Shown piece by piece: positions 47,936 to 62,800 of a stretch of DNA of 64,000 nt (position 1 is the first letter of the stretch; each line of letters begins with the position of its first letter). The notes under the pieces are model-generated. The model saw only the letters and a list, made by a program, of their open reading frames with translations. It had not been told where the DNA came from and ran no database searches. The stretch spans positions 727,396 to 791,395 of the forward strand of contig VYZB01000095.1 of assembly GCA_013397455.1 (NCBI GenBank), read 5' to 3'. The DNA comes from Crotophaga sulcirostris (taxonomy: Eukaryota > Chordata > Aves > Cuculiformes > Crotophagidae). The translations under genes were made by a program, and so were the position numbers.

Positions 47936-48549
47936 AACTGAATGATATGAGTGCTCAAGAACAAAAAAATAATAATCCCATCCTTTCAAATGCTGTGATA
48001 ATAGGTGAAGGCTATTAAATGTGGGCATGCTATTTCAGAGCTGCTTATGCCCTGGTTGTCTTCTCAATTTTCAGAACCTCTCATAAGGAGGGTTTGGTGC
48101 TAATTGAAGCACAGGTGTGATCTTGCATAAAATGTGTTGCAATACACAACCGGTGCTCATTGAATAAGCTCACTCTGATTTAAAGACTCAGGATCTGCAA
48201 TGCATTTAACAGCCAGGTTTACAGAGCAGTAAATACAAGAACATGTAGATGATTTTCCAGGACTTGGAATGGCATTAAAATTTCTGAGGCATGTAAAAAA
48301 TCCTAGAGACCTCTTAAAATTAACTGTTTCCCATAGTAATATGTGGTTTAAAACGTGAAAATCACAGCTTCAGAATATGGTAATAGAGGCTGGGAGGAAC
48401 TTATATGTGGAAAAACTCATCAAAGTGTCGTCTCAGTACAGGTAGTGGCAACTGCAGTAGAATCAGTTGACTTCAGTGTTAGATTAATGATGTTCTGGGC
48501 TCTGCATACAATCCCCAGCAAAGACATTCAGAAAAATACTTACATGATA

Positions 48550-48668
48550 CAAGTAAATGAATTATAACAAATATAATAAATTTACAATAAAGTATATGGA
48601 TTATGCATAAATATGCATTTGTAAGTATATGAAAAGCATAATTTACAATATAAATAATTAAAACTCTT
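48550..48668. repeat. AT-rich low-complexity patch
   Basis: Nearly 120 bases are made of A and T with scattered G, with recurrent TTTACAATA, AAATATGCAT and AGTATATG words. The repeated TTTACAATA suggests a decayed local repeat. It could be a matrix-attachment or easily unwound region, but nothing here proves that. Confidence 0.6.
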
Positions 48669-51600
48669 GTGAATAGGTATTTCTCTTATTTTTTTGAATA
48701 TTCAATAAAATAAACCTCATATTCTAATGAAGTCATGGTTCTTCCATTAGCTTCATTAGGTTGTGGTGATTTTATCCAGTTCAAAAAACCCTAGAGTTGA
48801 GATCAAAATATTTTCACTGCAATATCAGTTGTTATGATCTATTATCTTTTTGTTCCCTTTTTTTTGGCTTTGGTGTTTTCTGTCTATCCAGTGACATTTC
48901 AGGGCCCATTTTAGTCGAAGTGTGAATGTGGAACTCCAATGATTGATGCATTTTTGTTACAAAATGTCATGTCTTCAGTGGGAGATTTAGCCGAGGATAG
49001 ATTAGGGGATCAGTCTATCTAATGCCAAACACCATTTCCAGAAATATTTACTAAACATTAGAGAATTTTGGAGGGTAGCCAAGCCCCTCATGTGGATGTT
49101 AGTACTGCCCCTTGACTAAATAAAAGCTGATCCTTTCTGTGTCACCTCCTCTCCCCTGTGTCATATGAAGTATAATACTGTGTATGGTCAAAATGCCCTG
49201 TACATATAAAAAGTCTTTGCAGCTTCAGGGAAGTTAAAGGTTGAAGAGCTATTAACAGGTCCTAGCTTCGTCTTTGAAATTTCTTTGGTAAGTGAAATAA
49301 TGATGGAAGGAAGTGTCAGATTTTTCCGAAGTGGAAATCCAATGCTATGCAGCAACAGTGGCTTTGATTTTAATCACAAAGATTCTAAAATGAAAACAGA
49401 GCTTTGAAGTTTGGGAAAATAATAAAATTTGCTCTCCTGTTTCTTCATGAGCATAACTTTGTCTGTACATCCAGACTTAAAAACTGTTACTGACACACAC
49501 AAATCTCCTTTATAGTGGCTGATCATAACTGTGACTGTGCTCTTATGCTAAGCAGATTGGAATATAGCTTTTAAAAAATGACCGTACATGAAAAACAGTT
49601 CCCCCTTCTAAAATACCGTTTTGAACAAAGTGAATGCTGTTCCATCTCATAAAGACAGATGATTGACATTATATAATGCATGAAATTTTTCTTTTCAGAA
49701 TCATGACATTTTATAATAAAAGTAGAGATAATGCTGGGAGCTAGTAATTACACTATATACTCCCCCAACAAAAAAGATCCATTGGGAAAAGAAATGAAAC
49801 AATATGTCTTTACAAAGAATGCAATTAAGTAAAGCTAGATTAGAGAAACCACTGAGGATAAGCGACATGCCTTATTATCTCAAATGTGTAAATTTAATTT
49901 TCTTTTTTCCTAATAATTCTTATTTCCCAAGCATTTTTCTCACTCCATGGAGATCAACTTGCAACAGCTTCATTTTCCTATTGATCTATTTAATATTTTT
50001 CCATTGTGCATAATAAAGCACTAAATAGAATTTGCTTTCAATGTGTGAACAGCTTTTATTTCTCAGAAAAGAAAGAGATAATATTGTTGCAAAATTCTTC
50101 TCCCTGGGGTAGATGATGACATTAACATTTTTGTTAGGTGGGGAGTGGCTCAAAATTAAATCATGAAATTTCCAGTATTTATCAGAGCCACTCACAGAAG
50201 TAGAGGGGAAAGGTAAAATGGCTGCAACATCATCTCTGCATCTCTAAAGGCAACACTAAAAAGACATTAAAATATGGATGGAAAGACTTCCCTTAGGAAT
50301 ATTTATCAGAGGTGTTTCATCTGGGTGGCAAATCTAAGACAAGACATGCGTGGCAGTATCTGTTGATCTGAAGAGTTTCTTAGGCTTTTTATAAGTGATG
50401 TTTTATACCTGGACAAAGAATATTTGTTTTTATAAATGAAGGGATGTGTTTTAAGGTTAGTTCTGCACAACTAGACAAGGAAAGGAGCAGCACTGTCTGC
50501 TAAATAAACTGCTTTTGAGTTAGGATTCTGTTAATACCTTTTCCTTGATAAAAAGAATTTGTACCCAAAGTGTTTCTGGAAAAGCACACAAACAGTGTTT
50601 ATGCAAGTGGGACTGCGTAAGGAATTATGCTCTAGTCAGTACTGCTCGTAGCAAATTCAGGTTGTAGGAAGGTTTGAAGGTTTTGTCCCAAATGTATTCA
50701 AAGATCTACATGTGTGCTGCCTTTTTCGGTATTGTTGGAAAGAGAAATCTTTGCAGTAGTCGTATTCCATAAAAGTGAGATTTAAAGGATGAAAGATTTT
50801 TCTTCCTTCTGACTTGATGAATAGGTAGAATATAGTCATAGCTCTGAGTGTAATGACTGGAAGCAATTTGAGCTCTGGAAGTGAGCCCCTTTGCTCCTGC
50901 AGGGCAAATATGATCGTTATGTTTCTGGACTTGGAGTAAGAAATAAATTTTACATTTGGCTACAATATTTTTCATTGCATTTGTTTATTACACAAAATTG
51001 TTAGTGAGGAGGAAAACTGTATTGTTGGAATTCATCTTGCTTAGCTCGAGCTGTCCAAGATGTAAGCATTTGGGCAAAGCTGGCTCTCTATGCTTCCTCT
51101 GTGGGTAATGGATAAAGAAGAACTGCCAAAGGGGGAAATTCCCTACATGCCTTTGCTATTTGTCTTCAAGATGTGATCAATGAGTAGTGGAAAACCACTG
51201 AGGGCATATATGAACTGGAGAGGGATCTAACCACTACTTTGCATTAAATACCATGCTTTTTAGATGACTGAAGGTAAGTGAGGTGAGTCCTGTCTCGGAC
51301 TTAGAACTCTTATAAACATATAACAGACCTTGAATGTTGAATATATGTAATTTGAAAATTACCGATCTATCAAAATTCATTAGTTGCTGAAACAGGTGAA
51401 GTGCTTTGAAAGATGAATCCCACTGAGAACATGGCAACCTGTGCACAGGCAATTCATGAACAGGAAAAGGGGAAAAATGGTTCAATAAATTACTGCTTGG
51501 GAGTTCTTTCCTGATTGGCATTTGATATTATTGCCCTCGAGGAAGGTCCTGTCCAAAAGAGCTGATGATGAGAGGTGATGACTTTCTGCCTGTGCTTACA

Positions 51601-54600
51601 TCATGAAAATGTCTGATGTAGCAGATGCTTCTCATACTTAAGTTTATTGCCATTGAATAGATAATGGCAGCACAAATGATAATGATTTCAGTCGTGATGT
51701 GTACATCAATCGCACAAGGTACATTTCCCTGTTCTTCAGTTTATCTAAGAATAGTTTTGGTACAGGGACTTCTGCTAATTATGAATGCTGCCCATTCAGG
51801 CACGTTAGCCATGAATCTTGGCACTGAAAGGATAAGAGAAGACTTTATAAATGAGATTCATTTAGACAGCATGTCATCAAATGACCTGATAAGTAGGGAC
51901 TCATCTGGATAATGATTAGGTTTTATGTACTATTACAAGGATTGATTTACTAGAAAGGCAATGTGCAAAAAACTGTATCTACAGAAGATTTTTATCTGGA
52001 TGAGCAAATTACCTGACAAGATATGCAGATCCAAACCAGACTTTTAATTTTCTGAAAGGGCAAGATTTTCAGTCCTTGTCTAGCATCACGTGTATTTTAT
52101 GTTATGAACTGTTTCACTTATTTTGATTAAGTTGTTTAACAAGGAAAAATAATATTAGTTTCCACAAAAAATATCTGACTTTCTTCAGTGGCAGGTTTCA
52201 GAAACCAACTGAAGGGACTTGCTGTGCATTGACTTATGCTCAATAGTCACATTTCCTGCAAAGGTCTTGTAGTAACTTTAGTGAATTTTTTTAGAATGTA
52301 ATCTTATACTCATGAAAGTCAAAGGCAAAATTTTTGCTCGTTTTAATTCTTTATGATGTGATACTTAATCTAAAACCTCAGGAAGTCTCCATTTAGGCAA
52401 ACAATTAGTATTATCATAACGCATTTATTTTGGAGGTAAAAGTTTATTTGGATGTTGGTGACCCCACTAATTCATTACTGATCGGTTTTTACTTTCTTCA
52501 ACTTCATACAGAGTGAGCATAAATTTCCCTGTTTTCTTTTTCTCTTCTGAGTCAGAAAAATGGCATTATTTCTTTTAACTTGATTTTGGCAAAGTTTTAT
52601 TTACTTTTTTCTTTCATGTTTATCCTTCAATCCAAAAATATGGAAGTGTAAGGAAGAGGTGAGTGAGAATTAAATAGTCTCTGCACTTGGATTTTGCAAA
52701 GGTAGAAGAAAACACCCACTTACTTTGATGCAAGCAAAATTACAGTAGCATGGCACGTTTTTCAGTTTACATTTTGTAAGGCTATGCCTTAGTCTTTCTG
52801 TCTTCAGGAATCCTGCAAATGCAAAACTGCTAACTTCTATCTGATTCCAAATCTTTTGAAAGAAATTTGGCTTGTATTGTTATAATGCTGTGCACAGTCT
52901 GTGTAATTTGAAGTTTATTTTTCACTTACATGATGAACTGATCTAATATAACATGAATGTATAAACTTCCATTACCAAATGATGGTTCCATATTAGTAAG
53001 ACAACATATACAGCATTCTAATATTCAGAAGGTTTATGTTTAAGTGGCCTCATTCTTTTTGCACACTGCTTAATGAGACCATCTTTGGACATCGTGGATA
53101 TGAATGTGAATCCCATGCAAAAATATATGTATACAAAACCCCATAGATATTCAACTGATCACTGCACGGCTGCACTCTCTTCCAAAAAGAAGGGGTATTT
53201 TATTGAACCAACTCCTTGTAGTCCACAGTTTCTTTTTATATTGCTTTATTTTGGAAGATATACATACATGAATTCTGCAGTTTGTCAGATTTATGATTGT
53301 GCTTGGCAGAATTATACAAGAAATTATTTCAGTACCATGTAGGTTGTGATGAATCATATTCGCGCAGACTTCCTGGGCAATCTCTTTAAAATGAAAGCCA
53401 GATCTGAGGTGGAGCATGTGTCTTTCAATGCATTCATGTAAACAGGTATTTTAGAAATTAAATCTTATTTCTGAATTATTCATATAGGATGTAGGACTTT
53501 TATTTCTGCTGCTGACCTTTCTATCTTTTTCTCCCCTCTTTCATTTTCCTGTATTTGTCCCTAAATTATCGCTGTACTAGCATGACTATTTATAAGACGG
53601 GTGATTGCCTTTCCTTTTCCTACATAATGTTGTTACCTCTATAATTTGATTTTATTACAACCATCTGAGCTCTATGACACATTTTATGGTAGTGAGCAAC
53701 CACCCCTGGAGGGAGAGGGCTTTCCCATCATGCTCATGGATTTTTAAATAGTTTTATAAGATTTTCTGAGTAGTAAGGCCACAGTATGTGCTAACATCTA
53801 GGAAAACTCCCCGTTGTGCGTACTGTTTCCCTCAGCTATGATATTGACTGCAACACTACAAGCAAGGAGGAAACACCGAAAGATGAAAATAGGATCATTG
53901 CAGGATTGGGTACCTGGGCAACAGTGGTGGGGTAAAGGTCCAAACACACTCTGGCTGGAGCTGAAGGGAAAGAAGAGGCAAATGTTTAGGCTTGAAAATC
54001 AATGTGGTTTTGTCTACCCCTCCCCCCACCTCCTTAAAAACATAATTCGATCCAAACTCTTTGGTGAAAGTGAGGACTGTTTCTGTTAACTTGAGTAAGA
54101 TTTGGATCACATTAAAAACCCCCTTAATTCAATGAATGGCAATTGAAATAACTGGTAATGAAGTTCCTCAAGGGCTCAGGAATATGAACTCAGTCCCTGA
54201 ATTGCCCTTTCTGTTGGATTTGATATTGCCTATGCAATCTAATTTGCTTCAGTTCAATTCTTTTTACTGTGAAGGGTTCTGGAAAAGCTGCCTAGTGTTA
54301 TGATAGTGCTTTTGAATTTTTTTTTCTTTTCTATTTTTTGGTTGCAAAAAGCTGAAACAAGCATGATTAATTTGAAAGGATCAGTTTTGTTTCAACTTAG
54401 CAGATGCATTTGAGACGCTTGTAACACTACTTAGAGGCCTTGAATGTAAATGGCTGTTGTAAAGTTTCTTTGTATTTAAAATATAAGCCTAGACAGATAT
54501 TAATAATGAAAAAGGCCAATAAATGACCTTTTCTTCACTTTTACAAAGTAAATGCAGTATTGAATTTTTCATCTGTTGTTTTCTCTTGAAATGTGAAAGA

Positions 54601-55107
54601 TCACACAAATGAAAGCAGGTGAATTAGATTATATTCTCTACAGACACAACCTTGATGCTGTAGCAGTGTTTGGATACACAAGAATTATTTTTTCATTTAT
54701 TCTGTATATTTTCTTGATCTCCATGCAGTATTACTGCTTCACATTTTCATGAGCAGTATTTGAATGCAATCTGATTTTATTCATTTTTACAAATGTGATA
54801 ACATTTTTTTTCCTCTGGTGTCATGTCTGTACTCTGAAGGAGTTAATTTGTCACATTTTCGATGGGGCACCCTTCTCCAATCATCCTAATGTAAATCAGG
54901 AGCAACCCTAGAAGAGAGGTAAATTTGCGGCTAGTGAAAAATGGCTTCTATTATGCTATTTGCCTTATAATTACAAAACATAAATCCATAGACTAAAAGT
55001 GATTGCCTGGTTAAATTTCAGTACTACGGAGGTGCTGTGTGTGATTCTGAGCAGGGTGAGGGCCAGCAAGTGAGCGGATGGAAAGGAACAGGGATTTGGT
55101 TGGTGCA

Positions 55108-55345
55108 AATTGCAGAATCGTAGAATGGTTTGGTCTGGAGGAGACATTTACAGGTCATCTAATTCAATACCCCTACTGTAAATGGGGACATCTTCCACTC
55201 CATCAGATTGCTCAGAGCTCTGTCCAACCTGACTGTCAATGTTTCCAGGGATGGGGAATCTACCACCTCTCTGGGCAACCTACCCACAGGTCAGAAATCC
55301 ATAGAAATCCTCTTTGGTCAGACCAGCTTTACACTCCCCTGAGTT
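55108..55345 (-). mobile_element. CR1 LINE, 3' fragment
   Basis: The plus strand begins GCAGAATCGTAGAATGGTTT, the reverse complement of the CR1 3' terminal octamers. It continues with CAGGTCATCTAATTCAATAC, AATGGGGACATCTTCC, ATCAGATTGCTCAGAGC, CTGTCCAACCTGACTGTCAA, GTTTCCAGGGATGGGGAATC and TACCACCTCTCTGGGCAACC, all standard CR1 3' UTR words. Beyond about 55280 it is more diverged (ATCCTCTTTGGTCAGACC). The wording differs from the copies at 11.05 and 31.35 kb, so it belongs to another CR1 subfamily. Orientation is minus and the copy is 5'-truncated. The 92-codon plus-strand frame across it is not a gene. Confidence 0.95.
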
Positions 55346-58300
55346 GTTGGCCTTAGAGATCTACTTCTGAAACATTTTTGTTTCTAATGCTATTGGCAAG
55401 CTGCTAAGTGATAACATTTTACAGTCTTAGGCACTGCAGCCACCTTAAGTAATTCATCTTTGCAGCAGACCACTAAGAGAAGGGAATGAGCGTAAAGGAA
55501 GAGCAGCAAAATCCATGGTGCTTTGTTTAAGGAAATGATTTACAGTCTTCCAGAGTAATTTGCTGTAATGAGTAGAGGTTGGAGGGAACTAGCCCTTACC
55601 TGGTGATGGGTTTTATGGCCCTATACCATCTGGGATGGTGTGGGCCAGGGACTAGGGCTCTGGGCTCTGCTTGCTCCAAACCTTTGCCTCGGCTTTACTG
55701 CACCTTTCAGCCTGTTTCAGGGTATAAATCATGGCGCGAGGAGCTGATGGGATTTGTATCAATCAAGGTGAGAAAGCAGAGCATTTTAAGCAGTGATTTC
55801 CTGTGGAGGCAGGCGAGGTTGGCCAAAGTCGAAACCAGCTTAAAGTCTGGTTATCTTAAAAACCCTCCAACCCTCCAAAAAATCACCCACATTGCTGATG
55901 GGGCATCCTTGGGATGCTGGGTTGTGACTTGAGCTATGCTTTCCAGGATTGTGAGACTCATGTGAGAGAAACAGGCTTTTGTGTTTTCTGTCAACTCTTT
56001 TCCCAAATATTGGGCATAGAATTTTACCCTGCTCTGACTAATTATATAGGTATTTGCTTAGCTTTTTGCTCTTTTCATTGCTTTGTTCGTATCCGAGGCA
56101 TTAAAATGCTCATTAGCATTGCTTTCCTTTTCTGACATGTCTGAGCTTGGCGGTTCCTGTGGGCATCCTGCCAGCCCCACTGTCAGAGACAAAACCCTCT
56201 GGGGAAGGAGCAGACAGGCGGGGGAAGCCTCTTTCCAAGGTTGTCATGCCATTTCTGCGATGCCCGTCTTACGGCTTGTGGTTCCTCTGGTCTATGTGTG
56301 AGCAGCATGTGGTTTGCTGACAAGCTTTGGTCAATAGGTGAGGAGCTCAGAGGCCCTTGCTGAGAGGTGTTGAAGAGAAACAGACACCCAGTGAGTGACT
56401 GTGCATGAAACCTAGTGCTTACCGAGCTAAAAACCTTACAGAAAGGACATGCAGAGTCCGCTCGTGCTACCAGTCTTGAAGGCTGAAGTCTTCTGAAGGG
56501 CAGGGTATTAACCACAAGTTTAAAGCATGCACCCTGTGGTGCACTGAAAGGCTGTATCAGGAGCTGATGCTAATCTCTCTGCCCCTCCTGCAAACCAAAA
56601 ATACAAATCCCTGCATTTTTTATTTCTTTTCTCTTAGAAGTTTTTTATTTTTTTTTTATTTCAAAGCTTCAGATCCTGACCTACAGCAGCATCTTGGTTC
56701 ACATTTAGAAACAAAATACAATGCACAATAAGTCTCTGCTGGCAGCAGGAGCAAGAAGTCAACCTTGTGAGCTGTGCTTGGGCAAAGTGTTGTGTAAATA
56801 CAGGGGAAACTGCATCACTGCAGAAGCATAAAATAGCACGAGGGTCCTATTTTTTTGTTTTAATTTAAATTTTGTCGTTAATGGTCTCCTAGCTGGGGAA
56901 GTGGAATGAGATAGATTTAACATGAAAAACACCAGAGAGAAACAACACAGCCTTCAGGTCTCACAGTTGTCTTAGCATCTTCTAGGAACTTGGCTTGGGT
57001 TGGCTTTCAAATGGATGTGAGGGATGTATTCTAAGGTTAAAGGAGAAAACCGCTTCAGAATCTTCCCTCTAGTGACAGTTGAGGAAAAACTTTATCAAGA
57101 TATGCAATCTAATAATAAAATGAGAAGGGCTTATTTTGCTTGAACACGCATGTATGTGAATCCAAATCCAAAGGAAGCCAGTGAAATGACTCCTTAAGCT
57201 TTTTATTTTTCAATGCCCAATGCTACATAATAGTTTTCCAAGTTTTAATGAATGAATTCCAGTATCTTTGTTTACACCAGATGATTAGATTCCTTGCTGT
57301 AAGCTCCACTGCCAGTGGTAAGTCTGCAAAGACTAGCATTTGCAAATTTATTACCTGTCTATTTATTTGTTGGTTAAATATTCTTCAGTGATTCATCTCA
57401 TCACTAGAGAATGCTTTTCCAAATAAATTGTGGTTTGCTTCCTAAAATTTAATTCCATATTTCATATCCCTATTGTTTACTTAGTTTATATCCTTTATCA
57501 AATAGCTTTCTGCAGGTTTCTTGTAACCTTGAACTTTCATGTCCACTGATATAACTCATTCATTTCCATCAGTGTGAGTGAGTGTGCTTTGTATCTCTTG
57601 TGCCCTCTCTGCTGGTTGAAACCCAAGCAAGGGATTCCATCTTCTATAATACATATTACATTTGGTGGGAAATACTAACAGAAAACCAAAGCTTGAGCAC
57701 TGCAAGTGGTACTTAGATGTATAATCAGAATGTTTATATCTTATTTTTGCTTTAACCTTCCCCCCCACCAGAACATTAAGTTGTAGAGGATCAGCTGATT
57801 CAGTTCAATTACAGCATCTGGGAGATGCTTGAAGACAAGAGGTTTATTTCAGGAGTTTAACAGTTCAGACAAAGTGTTTTTATTTGTGTTAGTGTTGCTT
57901 TTTGAGTTCCAGTCACGGACATTACATTCTAAGGATCTTCAAAGATACAGCAGAAAAGGAGTTCTTGCTTCAGAAAGTTTAAAGTTTTATTGGGAGACAG
58001 GAGGGTGTACAGATTACAGTGCACAACAGAAACCATAAAGCAACATAGGTCAACCTGATCTCTGCAGTTTCACAGCTGTAAAGTATTTTAAAGAAATCTT
58101 TGTATGGATGCAGATGGTTTTTGCTTAGAGATAGTGGCTTTTGTCTTTGCAACTTAAAGCAGACTCCTTTCCTTGGAAAGGTGGGAGATTAAAAAAAAAA
58201 TCCCATTAATTTTTTGGGGATATCTTAGGTTGAAAGAAAACCTCATTTATTGTGGTTGTGATTAAAATTTCTCTATTATTGTCAAAAGATAAGGATCTCT

Positions 58301-59845
58301 AGTGTATTATGCTTTATCAAATATCTATTTTATGTGATTACAAATGCTGCTTACAGTTCTGAATATCAGCAAATGACTTTTATGGTACTTATCTCATCTT
58401 GGGATAACTGCATGAACCTGCTGTTAAGTGTAACCAAAAGGTGGTAGAGGCTGCAGTGTTGCAGCAGTCTCAGCTGTGGCTTGCACAGTGCACAGAATAA
58501 CTCCAGAGAGCTTGCTGCGTACTTGGGTGAAGTTCTCCTCCCTCTGTCATCAGAAATAAATTGCTAGAGTACTATATAACATTTCTAACACCTTGTTGAA
58601 AAACAAAACTCTATATTCCTTGTTAGCTCTTACTGCTTTGAACTTTAAAAAAGATGTAAGCAACTACATTCCGGTGATAAATGGCCTTGTACCTAGTTTT
58701 ATGATGGCTGAATTATTGGAGGAGAACAAAGTGGTGGGAGGATTCCAGCAGACCTTGTCCAAATGGCTACCCTTCCGTTTTGCTGTGGTATATATCTACT
58801 TGGTGTGGGTGGGAACTGGAGAGCCTCCGGGTGGTAATGGAAAACTCAGGAAACAATACAGTTGATTTCTTTTTTTCCACACAGACCTTCCAATTAAAAT
58901 TTATGAGTAGAAATGCTCTTGTTATTTCAGAATATGTGAAGTGTTTTGTTTTTTTTTTATGAAGCCAAGACCTCCTTTTAATTTGAAGGATTCTATAATG
59001 ATACATGAAAATCTTCAGGAGTTCATTGTGAATATATTGCCCAGGTCTTACGGAAAGGTCCATGCGGAGAAACCATGTTAATGCTCCATGTGCTTATTTG
59101 GCTTTCTGTGTTAGGATTAGTCCCATGAGCTCCGGTGAGATAAGTGGGGAAGCATATGGAGAATTGACATTTCAGCTGGAATCAAATGAATTTATGAATG
59201 TTCATAGTCTCAGTAATGGGACTTGACTTTCATTTTTACTTGTGGCTTATTTATACTGTTTGATCAGTAAAGACAAAAGCAAAGCAAAAAGAACGGGGCC
59301 TTAGAGTGTATGTACTATGGTACAGCTGCTGTGAGTTCTCAGTGCTCCCTCATGCTGTAACCTGAGTTCAAGTTGTCTGTTTGAATGTTTGAGATGAGTT
59401 ACAAACTTTCAAAGTTATGACTCTGAACGAAAAAAACTGCCAAAAGATACCCCCATAAAGGAACCTTTCCTAAGCTCACAGCAGCCAATTATGTCATTCT
59501 TTTCTTCCTTAACTTAATGCTGCAAGGTACAAGTGTACTCTTAACATCAGCATTAGCATACCTCTACATGCTTCCATCTCATACATAAGAAGTTTACTTA
59601 GCCACCAACAGCAGAAATGACAAAGCAAAAGCTCTAACTTAAGCAAATGATAACAACGTGCCAGCACTAGCTATAATCAGATCATTGCAGTGATTTGTGC
59701 AAATAATGATATTCTCCACCTTGCCCAGAGCAAACTCCCTTAACTTGGAATCATGTTCTTTGCACTACACAAGAAATAATTGAATGTCCAAATGTTTTGT
59801 CAGTGGTAGCTGTACAACTATAAAGAGACCAATTGTAAAGCATTG

Positions 59846-59877
59846 TGAATGCTTCCACTTCTTATGAATGCTTCCAC
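59846..59877 (+). repeat. 13-bp direct repeat, period 19
   Basis: TGAATGCTTCCAC occurs at 59846-59858 and again at 59865-59877, exact in both copies. This is a minor local duplication. Confidence 0.75.
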
Positions 59878-62800
59878 CAAGCCTATGAGCAAAATGAACC
59901 CAATGCAAAGAACAGAAAACTAAATATGTAATACATCTCTCTTGTATATGCTGCAGGCACTGTCTTTGCAGCTGCTGTTTTACAGCGACAAAAGGAGGCT
60001 TGAGTGAAGTTGTACTTGTTGGCAGTATATCATAATGTGGAAGTGATGCTTCTGGGAGGACAGAACTGTTTTGAGACACAAGCCAACATTATGACATTTC
60101 CTTTTATTGAGAGCATCTGCTATCGAGGTGGTACTCAGCCTACATTTGTTGATTTCTGTGGGATTTGTAGTTGCTCAGCAGATTCTTAGGACCAAAGCCA
60201 AGTTGTTCAAAGTTTAGATCAAATAAGTTAAACACCAAAGATAAAATGTTGACATTAATTTCTCAAGCAACATGTTTGATGCTATTGTGCTTGCTGAAGT
60301 ATGTAATGGCAGTGGGAGAAAAAGGTCTATGCATATGCTCATTGTTATTGCAGGTAAACTAAAAAGAGGGGGTCCAAAGTCTCTTTTTCTGGATTATTTC
60401 TTAGAAGAAAAGACTTAAATGAACAGAAATGGTAGCTGTAAAAAAAAGTTTTACAGCTTTTCGTGTTAGTATCATCATGTTGGTGCCTCAGAAAATTGTG
60501 ATGTTATTTAGTCACAGCATTTATCTTCAAACATTCGTGTTGTTTTTATGAGATATCCCAATGGGGAACTAATGCTTTTATGAGGAGCAATTTAAAACCC
60601 TGAGAGTAACTACAAAGCTGAACCCCACAGTACAGATGTGATTCTATACTTGAGTGAAAGTAAGAAATAGCTCTGAAGATCTTTATTTGTGCATCTAGCA
60701 GGAAGCACATGCTTAGCTGGCTTTTTTCCTGGGTAATAGAACCTGCCAGTCACAGCATCCAAACCAGGATGGGCACCCTGCCCATCCCAAATGCAGGTTC
60801 TTGGTCTCAGAGAGGTAGAAAAAATTCTGTATCCCAAACAATTTCTGAGCTAATGAAGTCCTTACCTACCCATATTGGTTTGCAGCTCTTCTTTTTCTGA
60901 GGAAATAAATTTCTGCAAAGCTATAGAACAAGCATAGATGCTCCAAGGTCTGTTGAGGATAAAAAGATGCTGGGATATCTGTGGTTCCAGGTGCAGAAGC
61001 TCTTGCATTGTAACAAGTAGCTACAGAAAGTGGGAAACAGAAGGAGGGTGATAGCACCCTGGTATTCATCCATTATGTGTATCTTGAAATTGTCTCCAAG
61101 GAGGATACAAGAACTGCAGGGAGGCCAAAGGACTGATTTGTTATTGCCCTCCTTGCACTGCCATCTGTTGCTTTCTTTTTACAGAATGAAAGGGAGGAAT
61201 ACACAGTTATTTTTGCCTATAAGAACTGTACTGCATCTACCATGGACATGGTTGCTTAAAAAATAATGGTTACTGAAATCTGTAATTCTTGAAAATTTCT
61301 CAAGGTGCAATAATATATTGTGGAGAACATGTCGCCTTTTACATACAGAAAAATTTATTCTGTGTCTTAGTTATTGACAGTGCTCTCATGTCTACTACAT
61401 TTCTAATTGCTTTCTTGCACACTGGACCATCCAAATCCCTGTAATGCTCCTATTTACTCTGGCACAGAAGTAATGTGGTGGTGTTACTTATCTCGCTTGG
61501 ACAAGTATCATAACAGCAAAACAGTCCTCTGTGGCATAAATGTCTATAGTAGCCTCGTTTGCAGGTATAGCTTCTAATTGCAGAGAAGTCCTTTGGGAGT
61601 GATTTTATTTCAGTTATACTCACTCTGGCCCTTAATTTTTCAAGGCAAATAAAGAAGGACAAGGGCTGATTATATTTTACATTTTTTCTTTAGACTTCTT
61701 TTAATGTAAGTGTCATTAGAGGAGATTCCTTATCTGATATTGTCCTCATTTTGGCAGAAAAGGCTAGCACATGTGATTTTTGCAGACAAAGCTACTCCAA
61801 CTATCAAGATGAACTTGCAGGTGCTATTGGAGAATGTTTTTCTACAACTGATGACTGGTATCAAGAGATTTCCTTCCCTGTGCACTGCGTGGTTGTGCCT
61901 CTGATGAAGAGAATACTGCCAGGGCTAAGAGACTGAAGGGAGGAAGTCCTGGGTTTACTGTACACTCCTCTCCTTCTTTCAAAGGGTTAAACAGGACTAG
62001 AAAGGGGGCATAAGTCTAAGGGCAATCTTCAGCACGTTAATTAAATTATGAGTTAAATGTTCTCTCCAGCCTGCATCTTCCTACTACATAGCAACAGTCT
62101 TTTCCATAGCACAGGGATCTGCTGTGTGCTCTTTGCATTGAAAATGAACAGTATTTCCATGCAACAATGCAACCATGTATAGGACTGAATAACAACACTG
62201 GCAAATAACACTGCTGAATGTATTCAACTCCTGCATAAAGCCTCATGTTATCAAAGGAATAGAAAATTGGTAGGGAGCTGTTTGGCTAGAATGGGTGCTG
62301 ATGCTGGGCAACTGCACACTGTTTCTTTATCCTTACTGAGGGAAATGCTTTTTGTACAGTGGGAAATTTGCCTGTGTAAGGACTGCAGCAACCAGACAGC
62401 CTGGGTACAAAAGGGGAATCTGTAAAAGCTGCAGATGCCTCTGGTCCTAGCACCCAAAGGAACAATACTTGCTCCTGCGTTTTAATTTTGTTTATTAATA
62501 ATTTAATATGCTTTTATGATAGCTCCAGGACACTGGAGCACTTCAAATTGCCCCATCATGTGAAATGCCAAAGTTCCCAGAGCTGGGATTGAAACTGGTG
62601 GAGTGAGGAGAGCACAGCTGTGTTTGGTACAGGCTCTACTGGTGGAGTCCAGCTTGCATCCTTTTTGAAAGTCTACTTTCAGGCTTCTCAGGACTATCTA
62701 TGGCTTTGAGACAGCTCAACATTTGCAAAACAGGATATGTGCTGGCAGCCAGTGTGTTTGTGCCATTTTAGTGTATTTGCACATGGCAGAGAGAGGCCAC

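Larger units (their letters stand above)
44841..55107. other. Long unique stretch, no gene seen
   Basis: About 10 kb with no recognised gene or interspersed repeat. It holds a pyrimidine tract (46994-47022), a T13 run (47923-47935) and an AT-rich patch (48550-48668). The 138-codon minus-strand frame (46666-47082) was examined as a possible exon and not accepted. A frame at 45135-45449 (104 codons) carries no recognisable motif. The segment around 54780-54990 looks information-rich but cannot be assessed without a comparison. Confidence 0.5.

Noticed and set aside
61751..61936. Cys-containing 61-codon frame that resembles a small zinc-binding segment (CDFC)
   Set aside because: Only one CxxC pair, no second pair at proper spacing, and no splice or promoter context.
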